Shown: piece after piece, positions 41,391-50,713 of the stretch
Numbering within the stretch: position 1 is the first letter of the stretch
Layout: each line of letters starts with the position of its first letter
Source: Plastoroseomonas hellenica
Lineage (GTDB): Bacteria; Pseudomonadota; Alphaproteobacteria; Acetobacterales; Acetobacteraceae
Length of the DNA: 64,000 nt
Reading direction: 5' to 3'
Assembly (NCBI RefSeq): GCF_018129085.1
Contig: NZ_JAAGBB010000024.1
Span: 1-64,000, forward strand
Program-made: the position numbers and the translations under genes
The notes under the pieces: generated by a model
Told to the model about the DNA's origin: nothing
The model's database searches: none
Seen by the model: only the letters and a program-made list of their open reading frames with translations

Positions 41391-42623
41391 ATGCTACCGA
41401 TCGCCGTCCGTGGCCCATATTGCCGCGTTGCGATACTTTTGCCCGCCATCTGGCATGGCGGCATGCTGCGGAACGCCTGGGCTTTGGCCGATACGATCGG
41501 CGACCTGCGGGCGCCCGACGGGCGGCCGCTGGAAGTGGTGATCGGCTTTCGTCGCGATGGGGCTTACGATTGGCCTGCGTTCGAGGCGCGGGCCCGGCAG
41601 GCATCTTATCGTCTCAGTATCCGCAAGCTGGATTGGTCTTTCAAGCCACCCGCGATTCTCAATGTGATGGCCGCGCGTGAGTTGATTCCGGAGGGCCTTG
41701 TCACCTATGGCTGGATGCCACGTGATGGGCTTCACGACTTTCTCGATTGCGAAGGCTGGATAGTCTTCGGCACTTCGCTGGAAGGCTATGTGGCGCCGCT
41801 GCGGCCGCGCATCATCTACTGCGCCGACCACATCAGTCGCTATGTGCCGGAAGCTGAGCGATTCAGGACGCCCGAGCACAAGAAGCTGACCGACGAAACC
41901 TTCCTTGGTTGGCGCCATGCGCGGTGTGTATTCGCCACCACACCCCGCACCATTTCCGACACCGTGAGCTACGCCGGCGTGGTCAGCCGGAACGTCAAGC
42001 TCGTGCCAACTCTCATCGATCCGGTGCGCGATACGCCGGTGCCCCAGATGCGGCCGCCAGGTGATCGCATTCTATGGGTCACCAATCCCGCCAGACACAA
42101 GAACCACCTGAAGGCGCTCGAGGCGCTCCGCCTCTATTGGCAGGAATTCGACGGCAGGTTGGACGTCCTCATTTGCGGTCCGTCTACTGATCAGTTGCGC
42201 CCCGCCTCCGCGTCTGATCACCCATTTGCGGAGGCGCTGCGAAACAGGCCACGTCTGATCGAACGCATCGCCTTCGCCGGCGAAGCGGATGATGCCGCCT
42301 TTCTCGACCTGATCGCCGATTCCGCCTTTGTTTGGCACAACGTGATCATGGACAACGGCACCTTCACCGCCTTCGATGCGGCTCGGGCCGGGCGCCATTT
42401 CGTTAGCAGCGATTATCCGTCCATGCGGTATTTAGCGGATCGGTACGGAATCGACGGGATTTGGTTTCCGGCAACCGATGCCCGGGCCGCCGCTGCGGCG
42501 CTCCGCGAGGCCGAGCGCCGGCTGCGCGCAGGAGAGGCGCCGCGTCATGTGCTCGTCGCCGATGATCCTCAGGAACGGGTTCGCGCCTACCAGGGTCTGC
42601 TCGATACCCTGCTCGCACCATGA
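41391..42623 (+). CDS. GT4-like glycosyltransferase
   Basis: A 410-residue GT-B-fold glycosyltransferase. VAILLPAIWHGGMLRNAWALA is the N-terminal donor-independent loop; RILWVTNPARHKNHLKALEAL marks the start of the C-terminal domain; the later FTAFDAARAGRHFVSSDYPSM replaces the usual E-x7-E motif. Function in glycan assembly is clear by neighbourhood, donor and acceptor are not. ATG 41391 is preferred over a TTG at 41355. Its stop overlaps the next start (ATGA). Confidence 0.78.
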   Translation: MLPIAVRGPYCRVAILLPAIWHGGMLRNAWALADTIGDLRAPDGRPLEVVIGFRRDGAYDWPAFEARARQASYRLSIRKLDWSFKPPAILNVMAARELIPEGLVTYGWMPRDGLHDFLDCEGWIVFGTSLEGYVAPLRPRIIYCADHISRYVPEAERFRTPEHKKLTDETFLGWRHARCVFATTPRTISDTVSYAGVVSRNVKLVPTLIDPVRDTPVPQMRPPGDRILWVTNPARHKNHLKALEALRLYWQEFDGRLDVLICGPSTDQLRPASASDHPFAEALRNRPRLIERIAFAGEADDAAFLDLIADSAFVWHNVIMDNGTFTAFDAARAGRHFVSSDYPSMRYLADRYGIDGIWFPATDARAAAAALREAERRLRAGEAPRHVLVADDPQERVRAYQGLLDTLLAP

Positions 42624-44266
42624 ACTCCCCGACTCTGCCTCGCCCGGCAATCGGCGTCTGGTTGGAATGGCCTGCTGGCGGATCTTTTGTGGCCCAAGGC
42701 ATGTCGCGTTTGCTCGGTTTTCTCATCGAAGGCGCAGCGCAATGTGGATGCTGCACTTTTCGTGTTGCCGTGCCGAGCGCCGTCGCCGCCGATGCCCATC
42801 GCTTCCTGCGAAGCCTGAAGGCCACCGAGGGAGTTGATTGGACGCTGCATGCGCCGCAGCTTCCCGAAGAGCAGCCCAGCCTCGCCAAGGAGCCCGTTCC
42901 GCCGGCGCCAGCATGGGTACGCAGCCCGCATCCTCGTGCAGCCGGCGTCGTGCTGGCAGCGGTTGGCGTGATGCTGCTTCCCCTGGCACTTCTGCGCAGC
43001 CTGCTGCGGCCGATTCTGCGGCCGCTCTGGCGGCGTTTCGCCATGCTGATGAGAGTCGCTCGCGACCCCGTGAACGGCGCGACTGAGGTCGCGGCCTGGC
43101 TGCGGCGATTGCCTTTCCATCTCGGCGAGCGTCCGGCGCGCCTGCTGGAGTTGTGGCGCCTCGATCAGCTTCCGCCTCTGCCGGCAGCCGAAGCGGAGAA
43201 GCGGATATATGATCCGGTACTGATCGACCCGGCCTCGGCGACATTGGCCCTCACCTTGGGCCGTCTCCCTGTCGATGGCTGGCTGATATTCTTCCCGAAC
43301 TACTCGGCCGCGACCCTGCTGCCCGGCCCGCGTGCAGTGCTGTTCCCGGACGCCATGCCCTTCGACTTTCCTCACGGTTGGCGCGACGCGGAGTGGCAAC
43401 CCGGTGGCACCTGGCATCGCTGGCTTCGACGCACCCGATTGCTTCTCGACCAGGGCGACCCGATCATCACCTTCTCTCACCATGTGGCCAGACGGCATGT
43501 GATCGGAATGCTCGGGGTCGCGCCGGAGCGTTGCCATGTCATCCCACTGGCGCCGCCAAATCTGGCTCCCCTGTTGCCCGGAGTGGCGTCATGCATGGCC
43601 GCGACTCCGGACAGCCGCGCCGCAGCGGCGGCCATGCTGCGCGAACATGCGGCCAAGCGTGGCTGGACCTATCTGCGCGACTTTCCGTTCGAGGAGACCG
43701 CCTTCGTGGTGGTGTCCACGCAGGACAGGCCGAACAAGAACCTCAGTATTGTCGTCGAAGCCTTGCTGCGGCTGCTCAGGCGCGACTTGGTGAGCCTGAA
43801 GTTGGTGGTCACCGCCACACCGGATCCGGCCGAAGGCTTCGGCCGCCAGATCCGCGAGGTCGGATTGGAGCATGACGTCATCGCCATGCCCGACCTGCCT
43901 GCACCCGAGCACGCCGCGCTGTTCCATTGCGCCGCGCTCGCCGTTCATCCCGCGGTATTTGAAGGCATCGGCATGCCTTTGCCCTTCGGCGAGGCGATCA
44001 GCGTCGGCACGCCATGCCTCGTGGCCCAGGGACCACATGTCGCGGAGGGGCGCGCCGATCATGACCTTGCCGAGGACATCTTCGATCCCTACGACGCGGA
44101 GGATCTTGCTCGGCGCATTTTGAAAGTGATGAACAACCGCGAGGAAACCTTGCACCGTCAACGGCAGGTCTATGCCGACCTAGCGCGCAATACCTGGGCG
44201 CAGGTTGCGGCGGCCTATGCGGCGGTCACGCTGCACCGGCCCGGGATAGGCGTGACCATCCAGTGA
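42620..44266 (+). CDS. Glycosyltransferase with internal hydrophobic segment, tandem copy 1
   Basis: A 548-residue GT4-like protein. IGVWLEWPAGGSFVAQGMSR opens the N-terminal domain. Residues about 110-145 form an unusual hydrophobic then Arg-rich stretch (VVLAAVGVMLLPLALLRSLLR) that may anchor or insert into the membrane. Later come FSHHVARRH, GVAPERCHVIPLAPP, VVVSTQDRPNKNL and CAALAVHPAVFEGIGMPLPFGEA, the GT4 core. It is closely related to the next gene, and they overlap by 4 nt, so they arose by duplication. Confidence 0.82.
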   Translation: MNSPTLPRPAIGVWLEWPAGGSFVAQGMSRLLGFLIEGAAQCGCCTFRVAVPSAVAADAHRFLRSLKATEGVDWTLHAPQLPEEQPSLAKEPVPPAPAWVRSPHPRAAGVVLAAVGVMLLPLALLRSLLRPILRPLWRRFAMLMRVARDPVNGATEVAAWLRRLPFHLGERPARLLELWRLDQLPPLPAAEAEKRIYDPVLIDPASATLALTLGRLPVDGWLIFFPNYSAATLLPGPRAVLFPDAMPFDFPHGWRDAEWQPGGTWHRWLRRTRLLLDQGDPIITFSHHVARRHVIGMLGVAPERCHVIPLAPPNLAPLLPGVASCMAATPDSRAAAAAMLREHAAKRGWTYLRDFPFEETAFVVVSTQDRPNKNLSIVVEALLRLLRRDLVSLKLVVTATPDPAEGFGRQIREVGLEHDVIAMPDLPAPEHAALFHCAALAVHPAVFEGIGMPLPFGEAISVGTPCLVAQGPHVAEGRADHDLAEDIFDPYDAEDLARRILKVMNNREETLHRQRQVYADLARNTWAQVAAAYAAVTLHRPGIGVTIQ

Positions 44267-46011
44267 GCGATGAGATGCGCGTAATCCCGGCGCCCGGGAC
44301 GTCGCGGCCGAAGATCGGGGTTTGGCTGGAACGAACAGAGGGCTCCTCCTTCGCCGTCGAGGGCATGTCGCGACTTTTGGGCTTCCTCATCGAGGGCGCG
44401 GCGAGATCGCGATGCTGCATCTTTTGTGTCGCCGTGCCGCCATCCTCCGCCGAGCAGGCCCGCAGTTTCCTGCGCGGGCTGCAGGCGAGAGAAGGCGTCG
44501 ACTGGCTGGTCAATGCGACGGCACCCGAAGCCGTCATGCAAAGCGCGGCCATCTCCTCATCGGCGCCGGCAGTCGAGGAGTCCCTCCCGGCCGCCTCCCC
44601 GGATTTGCCGAAATGGGCGCGGCTGTCGCCGCGCACCATGGGCAATAGCATCCTTGTCCTCGGCATCATGTCGATGCCGCTGGTTATCATTCGCGCGATG
44701 CTGCGCCCGATGTGGCGCTTGCTTTGGCCGCATCTGCGGCCGCGACTGGAGGTCATCCGGGAGGCATACCGCCATCCGGCAACCGGCGTCAGTTTCGCCG
44801 TCGGTTGGCTGGATCGGCTTCCCCTTGGTCTCGGCCGCCGCCTGGGCAGATTGCTTCAGGCTTGGATCGCCACGGGGGAACCAGCCGATGAACCCGGGTC
44901 ACTGGCGGCAGGTGCGCGCGAGGCGGCACGGCCTGATGAGAGTGAAGGTCCGATCATCCCGCCGTCGATCGCCGACCTGGCTCGCAAGGCAGCAACGTCG
45001 ATGCCGGTCGATGGCTGGCTGGTGCTCATGCCCTATTTTAATGCTGCGACATTGCTGCCGAAACCGAAGGCGGTTCTGTTTCCCGATGCTATCCCTGTGG
45101 AGTTCGCTGCTGGTTGGACCAACGATTACTTCGTCAACGGGGGTTTTTGGGCAGAATGGCAGGCACGAATCAGGCATTTGCTTGCCGATGGTGACCCGGT
45201 GATCACCTTTTCCGAGCATGTCGCACGGCGGCATGCATCTGGCATTTTTGGCGTGGCGCCCGAGCGCTGCCACGTGGTCCCACATGCGCCGCCACGACTT
45301 GCACATCTGCTGCCATTCCTGGCTTCGGCGGAAGCCCCATCGCCAACCCGGACCCTCGCAGCAGAGATGCTGCGCCAATATGCCGCCGATCGGGAATGGA
45401 CTTACCTTCGTGAGTTTCCGTTCGAGGAAGTCACCTATCTCGTCGTCTCGACTCAGGATCGGCCCAACAAAAATCTCCAGGTCGTGATCGAGGCCGTCCG
45501 CATCCTCCTCCGGCGGGATCTGCTAGACGTCAAGCTTATCGTTACCGCGGGCATACACCCTGGATTGCCCCTCGATGCGCTGCTTGGTGAGCATGGCCTG
45601 AGGCATGATGTGATATCGATGCCCTTCTTGCCCGACGATATCCATGCAGCCCTGTTCCATTGCGCGGCACTCGCCGTTCATCCTTCGGTCTTCGAAGGGG
45701 GGCGAGCCCCGTTCCCGTTCAGTGAAGCCGTCAGTGTGGGCACTCCATGCATCATGGCGAACGGTCCCCATGTCCAGGAGCTGATTTCAGAAGTGCCCGA
45801 GCTTCGCGATGCTGTCTTCAATCCATATGATCCGGAGGAGCTGGCTCAGCTCATCCGATCCGTGCTGCAGGAGCGAGCCTCCCTGCTGGAACGCCAGACC
45901 TCGATCCTGCAAGTCATAAGCGAGAGAAATTGGGGGCAGGTGGCCGCCGATTACGTTGCGGTGATTATGGGAAAGCCTCCGCAGACATCACCACCGTTTT
46001 CACTGGCTTGA
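44263..46011 (+). CDS. Glycosyltransferase with internal hydrophobic segment, tandem copy 2
   Basis: A 582-residue paralogue of the previous gene, with the same order: IGVWLERTEGSSFAVEGMSR, SRLLGFLIEGAA, a hydrophobic stretch around residues 126-155 (ILVLGIMSMPLVIIRAMLR), FSEHVARRH, GVAPERCHVVPHAPP, VVSTQDRPNKNL, CAALAVHPSVFEGGRAPFPFSEA. The GTG start overlaps the stop of copy 1. The usual E-x7-E acidic residue region is altered (EGGRAPFPFSEA), as in copy 1, so donor use may differ from classic GT4 enzymes. Confidence 0.82.
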   Translation: MSDEMRVIPAPGTSRPKIGVWLERTEGSSFAVEGMSRLLGFLIEGAARSRCCIFCVAVPPSSAEQARSFLRGLQAREGVDWLVNATAPEAVMQSAAISSSAPAVEESLPAASPDLPKWARLSPRTMGNSILVLGIMSMPLVIIRAMLRPMWRLLWPHLRPRLEVIREAYRHPATGVSFAVGWLDRLPLGLGRRLGRLLQAWIATGEPADEPGSLAAGAREAARPDESEGPIIPPSIADLARKAATSMPVDGWLVLMPYFNAATLLPKPKAVLFPDAIPVEFAAGWTNDYFVNGGFWAEWQARIRHLLADGDPVITFSEHVARRHASGIFGVAPERCHVVPHAPPRLAHLLPFLASAEAPSPTRTLAAEMLRQYAADREWTYLREFPFEEVTYLVVSTQDRPNKNLQVVIEAVRILLRRDLLDVKLIVTAGIHPGLPLDALLGEHGLRHDVISMPFLPDDIHAALFHCAALAVHPSVFEGGRAPFPFSEAVSVGTPCIMANGPHVQELISEVPELRDAVFNPYDPEELAQLIRSVLQERASLLERQTSILQVISERNWGQVAADYVAVIMGKPPQTSPPFSLA

Positions 46012-46090
46012 TATTGTTGCTAGTTTAAAGCCTCAGCGGCGCGCCAGCTTGCCCCTGCGGCTTGTGAGCGGCATCTGAAAGGAACCGAGA

Positions 46091-47236
46091 ATGACGCGTC
46101 CAGCAACAAGCCCCCAGGGCGCAATGGCGGCGTTCCTGCCGGTCTACGAACCCGATCTCTCCGGCAATGAGCGCCGCTATGTCGATCAAGCTGTCACCAG
46201 CACATGGATTTCTTCACGAGGGGAATTCATCAACCGTTTCGAGGACGCCTTCGGCCAGGTTGTCGGCAATCCGCATGTTTCGACCGTCTGTAACGGGACC
46301 GTCGCCCTGCATCTGGCGCTGCATTGCCTGGATCTGAAGCCCGGTGACGAGGTGATCGTCCCGTCCTTCACTTATATCGCTTCCGTCAACACGATCATTC
46401 AGGCCGGTGCGGTGCCTGTTTTCGCCGAGATCCGGCAGGAAGACTGGCTAGTCGACCCAGCGGATGTCGCTCGTCGCATAACACCGCGCACGCGCGCGAT
46501 CATGCCGGTGCATCTGTATGGCGCGGTCTGCGACATGGATGCATTGCACGCACTGGCGCGGTCGCACGGACTCGCCATGGTGGAAGATTGCGCCGAAGCC
46601 CTGGGCAGCACCTGGCGGGGCCGCCATGTCGGCAGCTTCAGCGATGTTGCTACCTTCAGCTTCTTCGGGAACAAGACCGTCACGACCGGAGAGGGCGGCA
46701 TGGTGATGGCGCGGGATGCGGACATGCTCCGCAAGCTGACTATCGCCAAGGGCCAGGGTATGGATCCGGAGCGCCGTTATTGGCATATCGCCATGGGCTT
46801 CAATTATCGCATGACCAATATCGCCGCGGCCATCGGCCTCGGTCAGATCGAAAGGCTGGACAGCATCCTGCAGCGCAAGCGCGGGATAGCCCGCCAGTAC
46901 CGATCGCTGCTCTCCAATCAGCCGGTGACCTTCCAGCGCCCGAGGCCGGAGGTAGAAAGCTCGGAGTGGCTCATCAGCCTGCTGCTGCCGGCAGGCGTGG
47001 ACCGTGACGCCGTGATGCAGCGCATGGCGGAGGCACGTATCGAAACACGTCCGGTGTTCTACTGCGCGCACCATATGCCGCATCATCGGCGGCCGGAATT
47101 GTCTCTGCCGATTTCAGAAGACATCGCCGCGCGTGGCATCAGCCTGCCGAGCTACCCGACGCTGACTGAAGGCGATGTCGAACGCATATGCGCTACACTT
47201 GTGGATGCGATCCGCGCTTCAGGACCACCCCGCTGA
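46091..47236 (+). CDS. DegT/DnrJ/EryC1 sugar aminotransferase (perosamine synthase-like)
   Basis: A 381-residue PLP enzyme that aminates a nucleotide-linked 4-keto sugar. Lys195 in FFGNKTVTTGEGG binds PLP; VEDCAEALGSTW, VCNGTVALHLAL and MPVHLYGAVCDMDA are family motifs. The start (PVYEPDLSGNE, STWISSRGEF) matches GDP-perosamine synthases and PglE/WecE-like 4-aminotransferases. With the NeuD-like acetyltransferase it could make an N-acetylated 4-amino sugar. GDP-mannose dehydratase is not in the window. AAAGGAACCGAGA precedes the ATG. Confidence 0.88.
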   Translation: MTRPATSPQGAMAAFLPVYEPDLSGNERRYVDQAVTSTWISSRGEFINRFEDAFGQVVGNPHVSTVCNGTVALHLALHCLDLKPGDEVIVPSFTYIASVNTIIQAGAVPVFAEIRQEDWLVDPADVARRITPRTRAIMPVHLYGAVCDMDALHALARSHGLAMVEDCAEALGSTWRGRHVGSFSDVATFSFFGNKTVTTGEGGMVMARDADMLRKLTIAKGQGMDPERRYWHIAMGFNYRMTNIAAAIGLGQIERLDSILQRKRGIARQYRSLLSNQPVTFQRPRPEVESSEWLISLLLPAGVDRDAVMQRMAEARIETRPVFYCAHHMPHHRRPELSLPISEDIAARGISLPSYPTLTEGDVERICATLVDAIRASGPPR

Positions 47237-47452
47237 GTTCGACTGAATCGGAATACCGCTATCGCTGCTGGTGCCAGCATGGCCGTTCACCTCGTGGATT
47301 GAATCCGACGCTTGGTGCCACGCCTGATAGCGGCGACGCGGTAACGCCCAGCGCGCAGCCAGAGGGTGGCCCGCTGGCCTTGCCAGCTTCAGCCTCGTCC
47401 GGATAAGGCTTGCGAACTCGATGTTCCGCTGCCCAGGCCCCATGGAGGGTAC

Positions 47453-48631
47453 GTGTCCGATAGTAACCTGCCCTTCACGCGGCGGGCGGCCCGACGGTTG
47501 CTCCGTCCGCTGCGTCCCCTGGCGCTTCCCTTTCTGAACCGGCTGCAGCTCCGGATGGCCCATGCTGTAGAGCATTCCGGCATACTGCTGCGGATGGAGG
47601 CTGAGGCGCGGGATAGAGCTGACGCCGCCCGCCTCGATGCTGAAGCCGCCCGCCTGGACATAGAGGCTCTCATGCAGCGCATCGCCGTGGCGCAGCTCGG
47701 CGTCGATGCCATCCGGCTCGATATGCAGCAGTTCGCCGGGGCGACGAAAGGGGCGATCGACGCCATCCGTCAGCAACTGGAGCAAGCGCTGCGGGCCACG
47801 GGCGAGTTGACGACTATGGCCGCCCGCCTGGTCCAGCGCGTCGCTGTGCCCCTGGGCACAGAGGTGATGGTCCGGTCGCCGGAAGGCTATCTGCTGCTTC
47901 CGGCTGAGGATGACCGGCTGATCGCTCATCTGATCGACAGTGGTGGCCGGCTGGAGCCGGGAACGATCACTGTCATTCAGGCCCTGATCAAGCCCGGCGA
48001 CACGGTGATCGACGTTGGCGCGCATCTGGGGCTAACCGTCTTGCCCGCGGCCCGCGCTGCGGGCCCGGGGGGGCGTGTGATCGCCGTCGAACCCGGGTCA
48101 CGCGTAGCCGGCTTACTACGGCGCAACATCGCCTTGAACGCGCTCGACGAAGTGGTCGTGGTGCATGGATGTGCAGCGGGCGCCAGCCCGGGCAAGGCGC
48201 GGCTTTCCATTAGGCCGGTGCTGGGCGAATCAAGCCTGATCAACCCCATCACGGAAGGGCCGACCGAGGAGGTACTTGTGCAGCCGCTGGACGCGCTGGT
48301 GCCGCCAGGCACGCGCATCCGGCTCGCCAAGATCGACGTCGAAGGCTACGAGCTCGAGGTGTGGCGTGGCATGACCCGCATCGTGGCCGATAATCCTGAT
48401 TTGGCGCTGCTGCTGGAGTTCGGCCCGAGCCATCTGCAACGCGCTGGCATCACTCCTGCCGAATGGATGTCGTCCTTCGTGCAAGCTGGCTTCCGGATCT
48501 ACGAGGTGGAGGAGATGAAGGGTTTGGTTCGCCCGGCGCGACCGCTCGACGCCCTGCAGCAGATGCTCTCCGTCAACCTCCTAATGCTGCGCGCTCCACT
48601 CTCGGAGTATCCGGCGCTGCGCACAGCGTAA
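47453..48631 (+). CDS. FkbM family methyltransferase with coiled-coil leader
   Basis: A 392-residue protein. An Ala/Arg/Asp-rich helical leader (residues about 35-110, EAEARDRADAARLDAEAARL) precedes the FkbM domain: VIDVGAHLGLTVLPAARAAG, VIAVEPGSRVAGLLRRN, and RLAKIDVEGYELEVWRGM. The coiled-coil plus FkbM layout echoes that of the giant fusion. GTG 47453 follows GGAGGGTAC; a longer frame upstream has no conserved content. It is first of a four-gene run with three GT4 genes. Confidence 0.84.
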   Translation: MSDSNLPFTRRAARRLLRPLRPLALPFLNRLQLRMAHAVEHSGILLRMEAEARDRADAARLDAEAARLDIEALMQRIAVAQLGVDAIRLDMQQFAGATKGAIDAIRQQLEQALRATGELTTMAARLVQRVAVPLGTEVMVRSPEGYLLLPAEDDRLIAHLIDSGGRLEPGTITVIQALIKPGDTVIDVGAHLGLTVLPAARAAGPGGRVIAVEPGSRVAGLLRRNIALNALDEVVVVHGCAAGASPGKARLSIRPVLGESSLINPITEGPTEEVLVQPLDALVPPGTRIRLAKIDVEGYELEVWRGMTRIVADNPDLALLLEFGPSHLQRAGITPAEWMSSFVQAGFRIYEVEEMKGLVRPARPLDALQQMLSVNLLMLRAPLSEYPALRTA

Positions 48632-48644
48632 GGCAACACCTCCC

Positions 48645-49682
48645 TTGCGCGTCGGCATTATCTCCACTGCGGTCCCGCTGATCAGCGGCGGCGGACGCTT
48701 CATTGTCGATTGGCTTCACGAGAAGCTCGTCGAGCACGGCCATGAGGCCGAGACGATCTACCTGCCCTTCGTTGAATACCAAGATCAGATCCTCTCGCAG
48801 TCCGCTGCCTTCCGCATGATGGAGCTGGACGCGTATTTCGATCGCGTCATCACCATCCGCCCACCCGCCCACACGGTACGGCACAGGTGCAAGGTGGTGT
48901 GGTTCATCCATCACCTGCGGGGGTACTATGACCTTTGGGACACCCCCTACAGCGCGGTGGTGCACAATGCTGGCGGCGAGGCGCTACGGGCTGCCATCAT
49001 GGCGATGGACAATCAATGCCTGTCCGAGGCGCACCGGATCTTCACCAATTCCCGCGTGGTCGGTGACCGGCTACGCCGCTTCAACGGGATGGAGAGCGAG
49101 GTACTCTATCCGCCGGTGCTGCGGCCGGAGATGTTCGTGGGCGGCGAGCATGGCGACGAGATCGTCGCCATCTGCCGCGTCGAACATCACAAGCGGCAGC
49201 ATCTGATGATCGAGGCGATGGCGCATGCGCGCAGCCCGGTCCGGCTGCGGCTTTGCGGGCTCTCCGGCAACCCGGATTACCCGCGCTCCCTCCGCGACAT
49301 GGCGACGCGCCTCGGCGTAGCCGACCGCGTCACCTTCGAGGAACGTTGGATCACGGAAGAGGAAAAGGCCGCGCGGCTGCACAGCGCCCTCGCCTCCGCC
49401 TACCTGCCCTATGACGAGGACAGCTACGGGTATCCCACCATCGAGGCGGCGCATGCCAGCCGTTGCACCATCACCGTCGCCGATTCCGGAGGCGTGGCCG
49501 AATTCGTGGTGGATGGCGAGAACGGCTTGCTGACCGCGCCTAATCCAGCTGAGCTCGGTGCGGCCTTCGACCGGCTCTGGCAGGACCGGGCCTTGGCCGC
49601 ACGGCTGGGTGCGGCGGCGCGAGAGCGCGTCGCGGCGCTTGGCATCGACTGGGGCGCGGCGATCGAGAGACTGCTGGCATGA
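48645..49682 (+). CDS. GT4 glycosyltransferase, tandem copy 1
   Basis: A 345-residue GT4 enzyme. ISTAVPLISGGGRFIVDWL is the N-terminal glycine loop, IVAICRVEHHKRQHLMIEAM begins the C-terminal domain, and LPYDEDSYGYPTIEAAHASR contains the E-x7-E-like acidic pair for the sugar nucleotide. It starts with TTG, 13 nt after the FkbM gene, and overlaps the next gene by 4 nt. It is paralogous to that gene. Confidence 0.85.
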   Translation: MRVGIISTAVPLISGGGRFIVDWLHEKLVEHGHEAETIYLPFVEYQDQILSQSAAFRMMELDAYFDRVITIRPPAHTVRHRCKVVWFIHHLRGYYDLWDTPYSAVVHNAGGEALRAAIMAMDNQCLSEAHRIFTNSRVVGDRLRRFNGMESEVLYPPVLRPEMFVGGEHGDEIVAICRVEHHKRQHLMIEAMAHARSPVRLRLCGLSGNPDYPRSLRDMATRLGVADRVTFEERWITEEEKAARLHSALASAYLPYDEDSYGYPTIEAAHASRCTITVADSGGVAEFVVDGENGLLTAPNPAELGAAFDRLWQDRALAARLGAAARERVAALGIDWGAAIERLLA

Positions 49683-50713
49683 AGATCCTGGTGCTCAGCA
49701 CCCTCGTGCCTTTCGTGCATGGGGGTGCAGAGGAACTGTACGAGCATCTCGTGCTCAATCTCCGCCGCCAAGGGCATGAGGCGGAAGGGATGCGCTTACC
49801 GTTCTCCTGGAATCCGCCCGAGCGACTGATCGATGAGATGCTGATCGCGCGCCAGATCAGGCTCTGGAACGTGGACCGGGTCATCGCGCTCAAATTCCCT
49901 GCCTACATGGTGCCCTGGCACGACAAGGTGCTGTGGGTGCTGCATCAGTTCCGTCAGGCCTATGACCTGCTGGACGCAGGGCAGAGCCATATCGAGCAGG
50001 ATACGGCCGGGCAGCGCATCCTCGGTGCCATCCGCGCCGGCGATGCACTAGCCTTCAGCGAGGCGCGCCGCATCTACACCAACGCACCGATCACGTCGCG
50101 GCGACTGAAGCATTACAATGGCTTTGACAGCGAGGTGCTCCGGCCGCCGCTGAACGACCCGGAGCTTTTCGCTGGTGGCGAGGACGGCGGGTACATCCTC
50201 GCTTCGGGCCGGGTGAACGCCGGCAAGCGGCAATCGCTGCTGATCAAGGCGCTGCGCCACGCACCGGGGTTGCGCCTCATCATCGCAGGCCCCCCAGATG
50301 CGCCAGCGGATGAGCAGGCGCTGCGGCGCCTGGCCGCAGAGGAAGCCGTAGAAGATCGGCTGACGCTCGACCTGCGCTTTCTGCCACGCGCGGAACTCGC
50401 GGCGCTGGTGAATGATGCGCTCGCTGTCGCCTACCTGCCTTATGACGAGGACAGCCTGGGCTACTGCACCATGGAGGCGTTCCAGGCGGCCAAGCCCATG
50501 ATCACCGCAACCGATGCAGGTGGCGTGCTCGACGTCGTTCGGGACGGAGAGAACGGCTACGTAGTCCCACCCGAGCCGGAGTCCCTCGCCGCCGCGATGC
50601 GCGCCGTGGCCGCGGATCGCACGCGGGCGCGCGTCATGGGGATGGCCGGGCAGGAGGCGATGGCGGCCCTACGGCTGGACTGGCCGAGCACCATCAAGAG
50701 GCTGGTATCGTGA
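49679..50713 (+). CDS. GT4 glycosyltransferase, tandem copy 2
   Basis: A 344-residue paralogue of the previous gene: LVLSTLVPFVHGGAEELYEHL, ILASGRVNAGKRQSLLIKAL, LPYDEDSLGYCTMEAFQAAK and TDAGGVLDVVRDGENG. It overlaps both neighbours by 4 nt. The two copies differ throughout, so they probably add different sugars to the same glycan. Confidence 0.87.
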   Translation: MKILVLSTLVPFVHGGAEELYEHLVLNLRRQGHEAEGMRLPFSWNPPERLIDEMLIARQIRLWNVDRVIALKFPAYMVPWHDKVLWVLHQFRQAYDLLDAGQSHIEQDTAGQRILGAIRAGDALAFSEARRIYTNAPITSRRLKHYNGFDSEVLRPPLNDPELFAGGEDGGYILASGRVNAGKRQSLLIKALRHAPGLRLIIAGPPDAPADEQALRRLAAEEAVEDRLTLDLRFLPRAELAALVNDALAVAYLPYDEDSLGYCTMEAFQAAKPMITATDAGGVLDVVRDGENGYVVPPEPESLAAAMRAVAADRTRARVMGMAGQEAMAALRLDWPSTIKRLVS

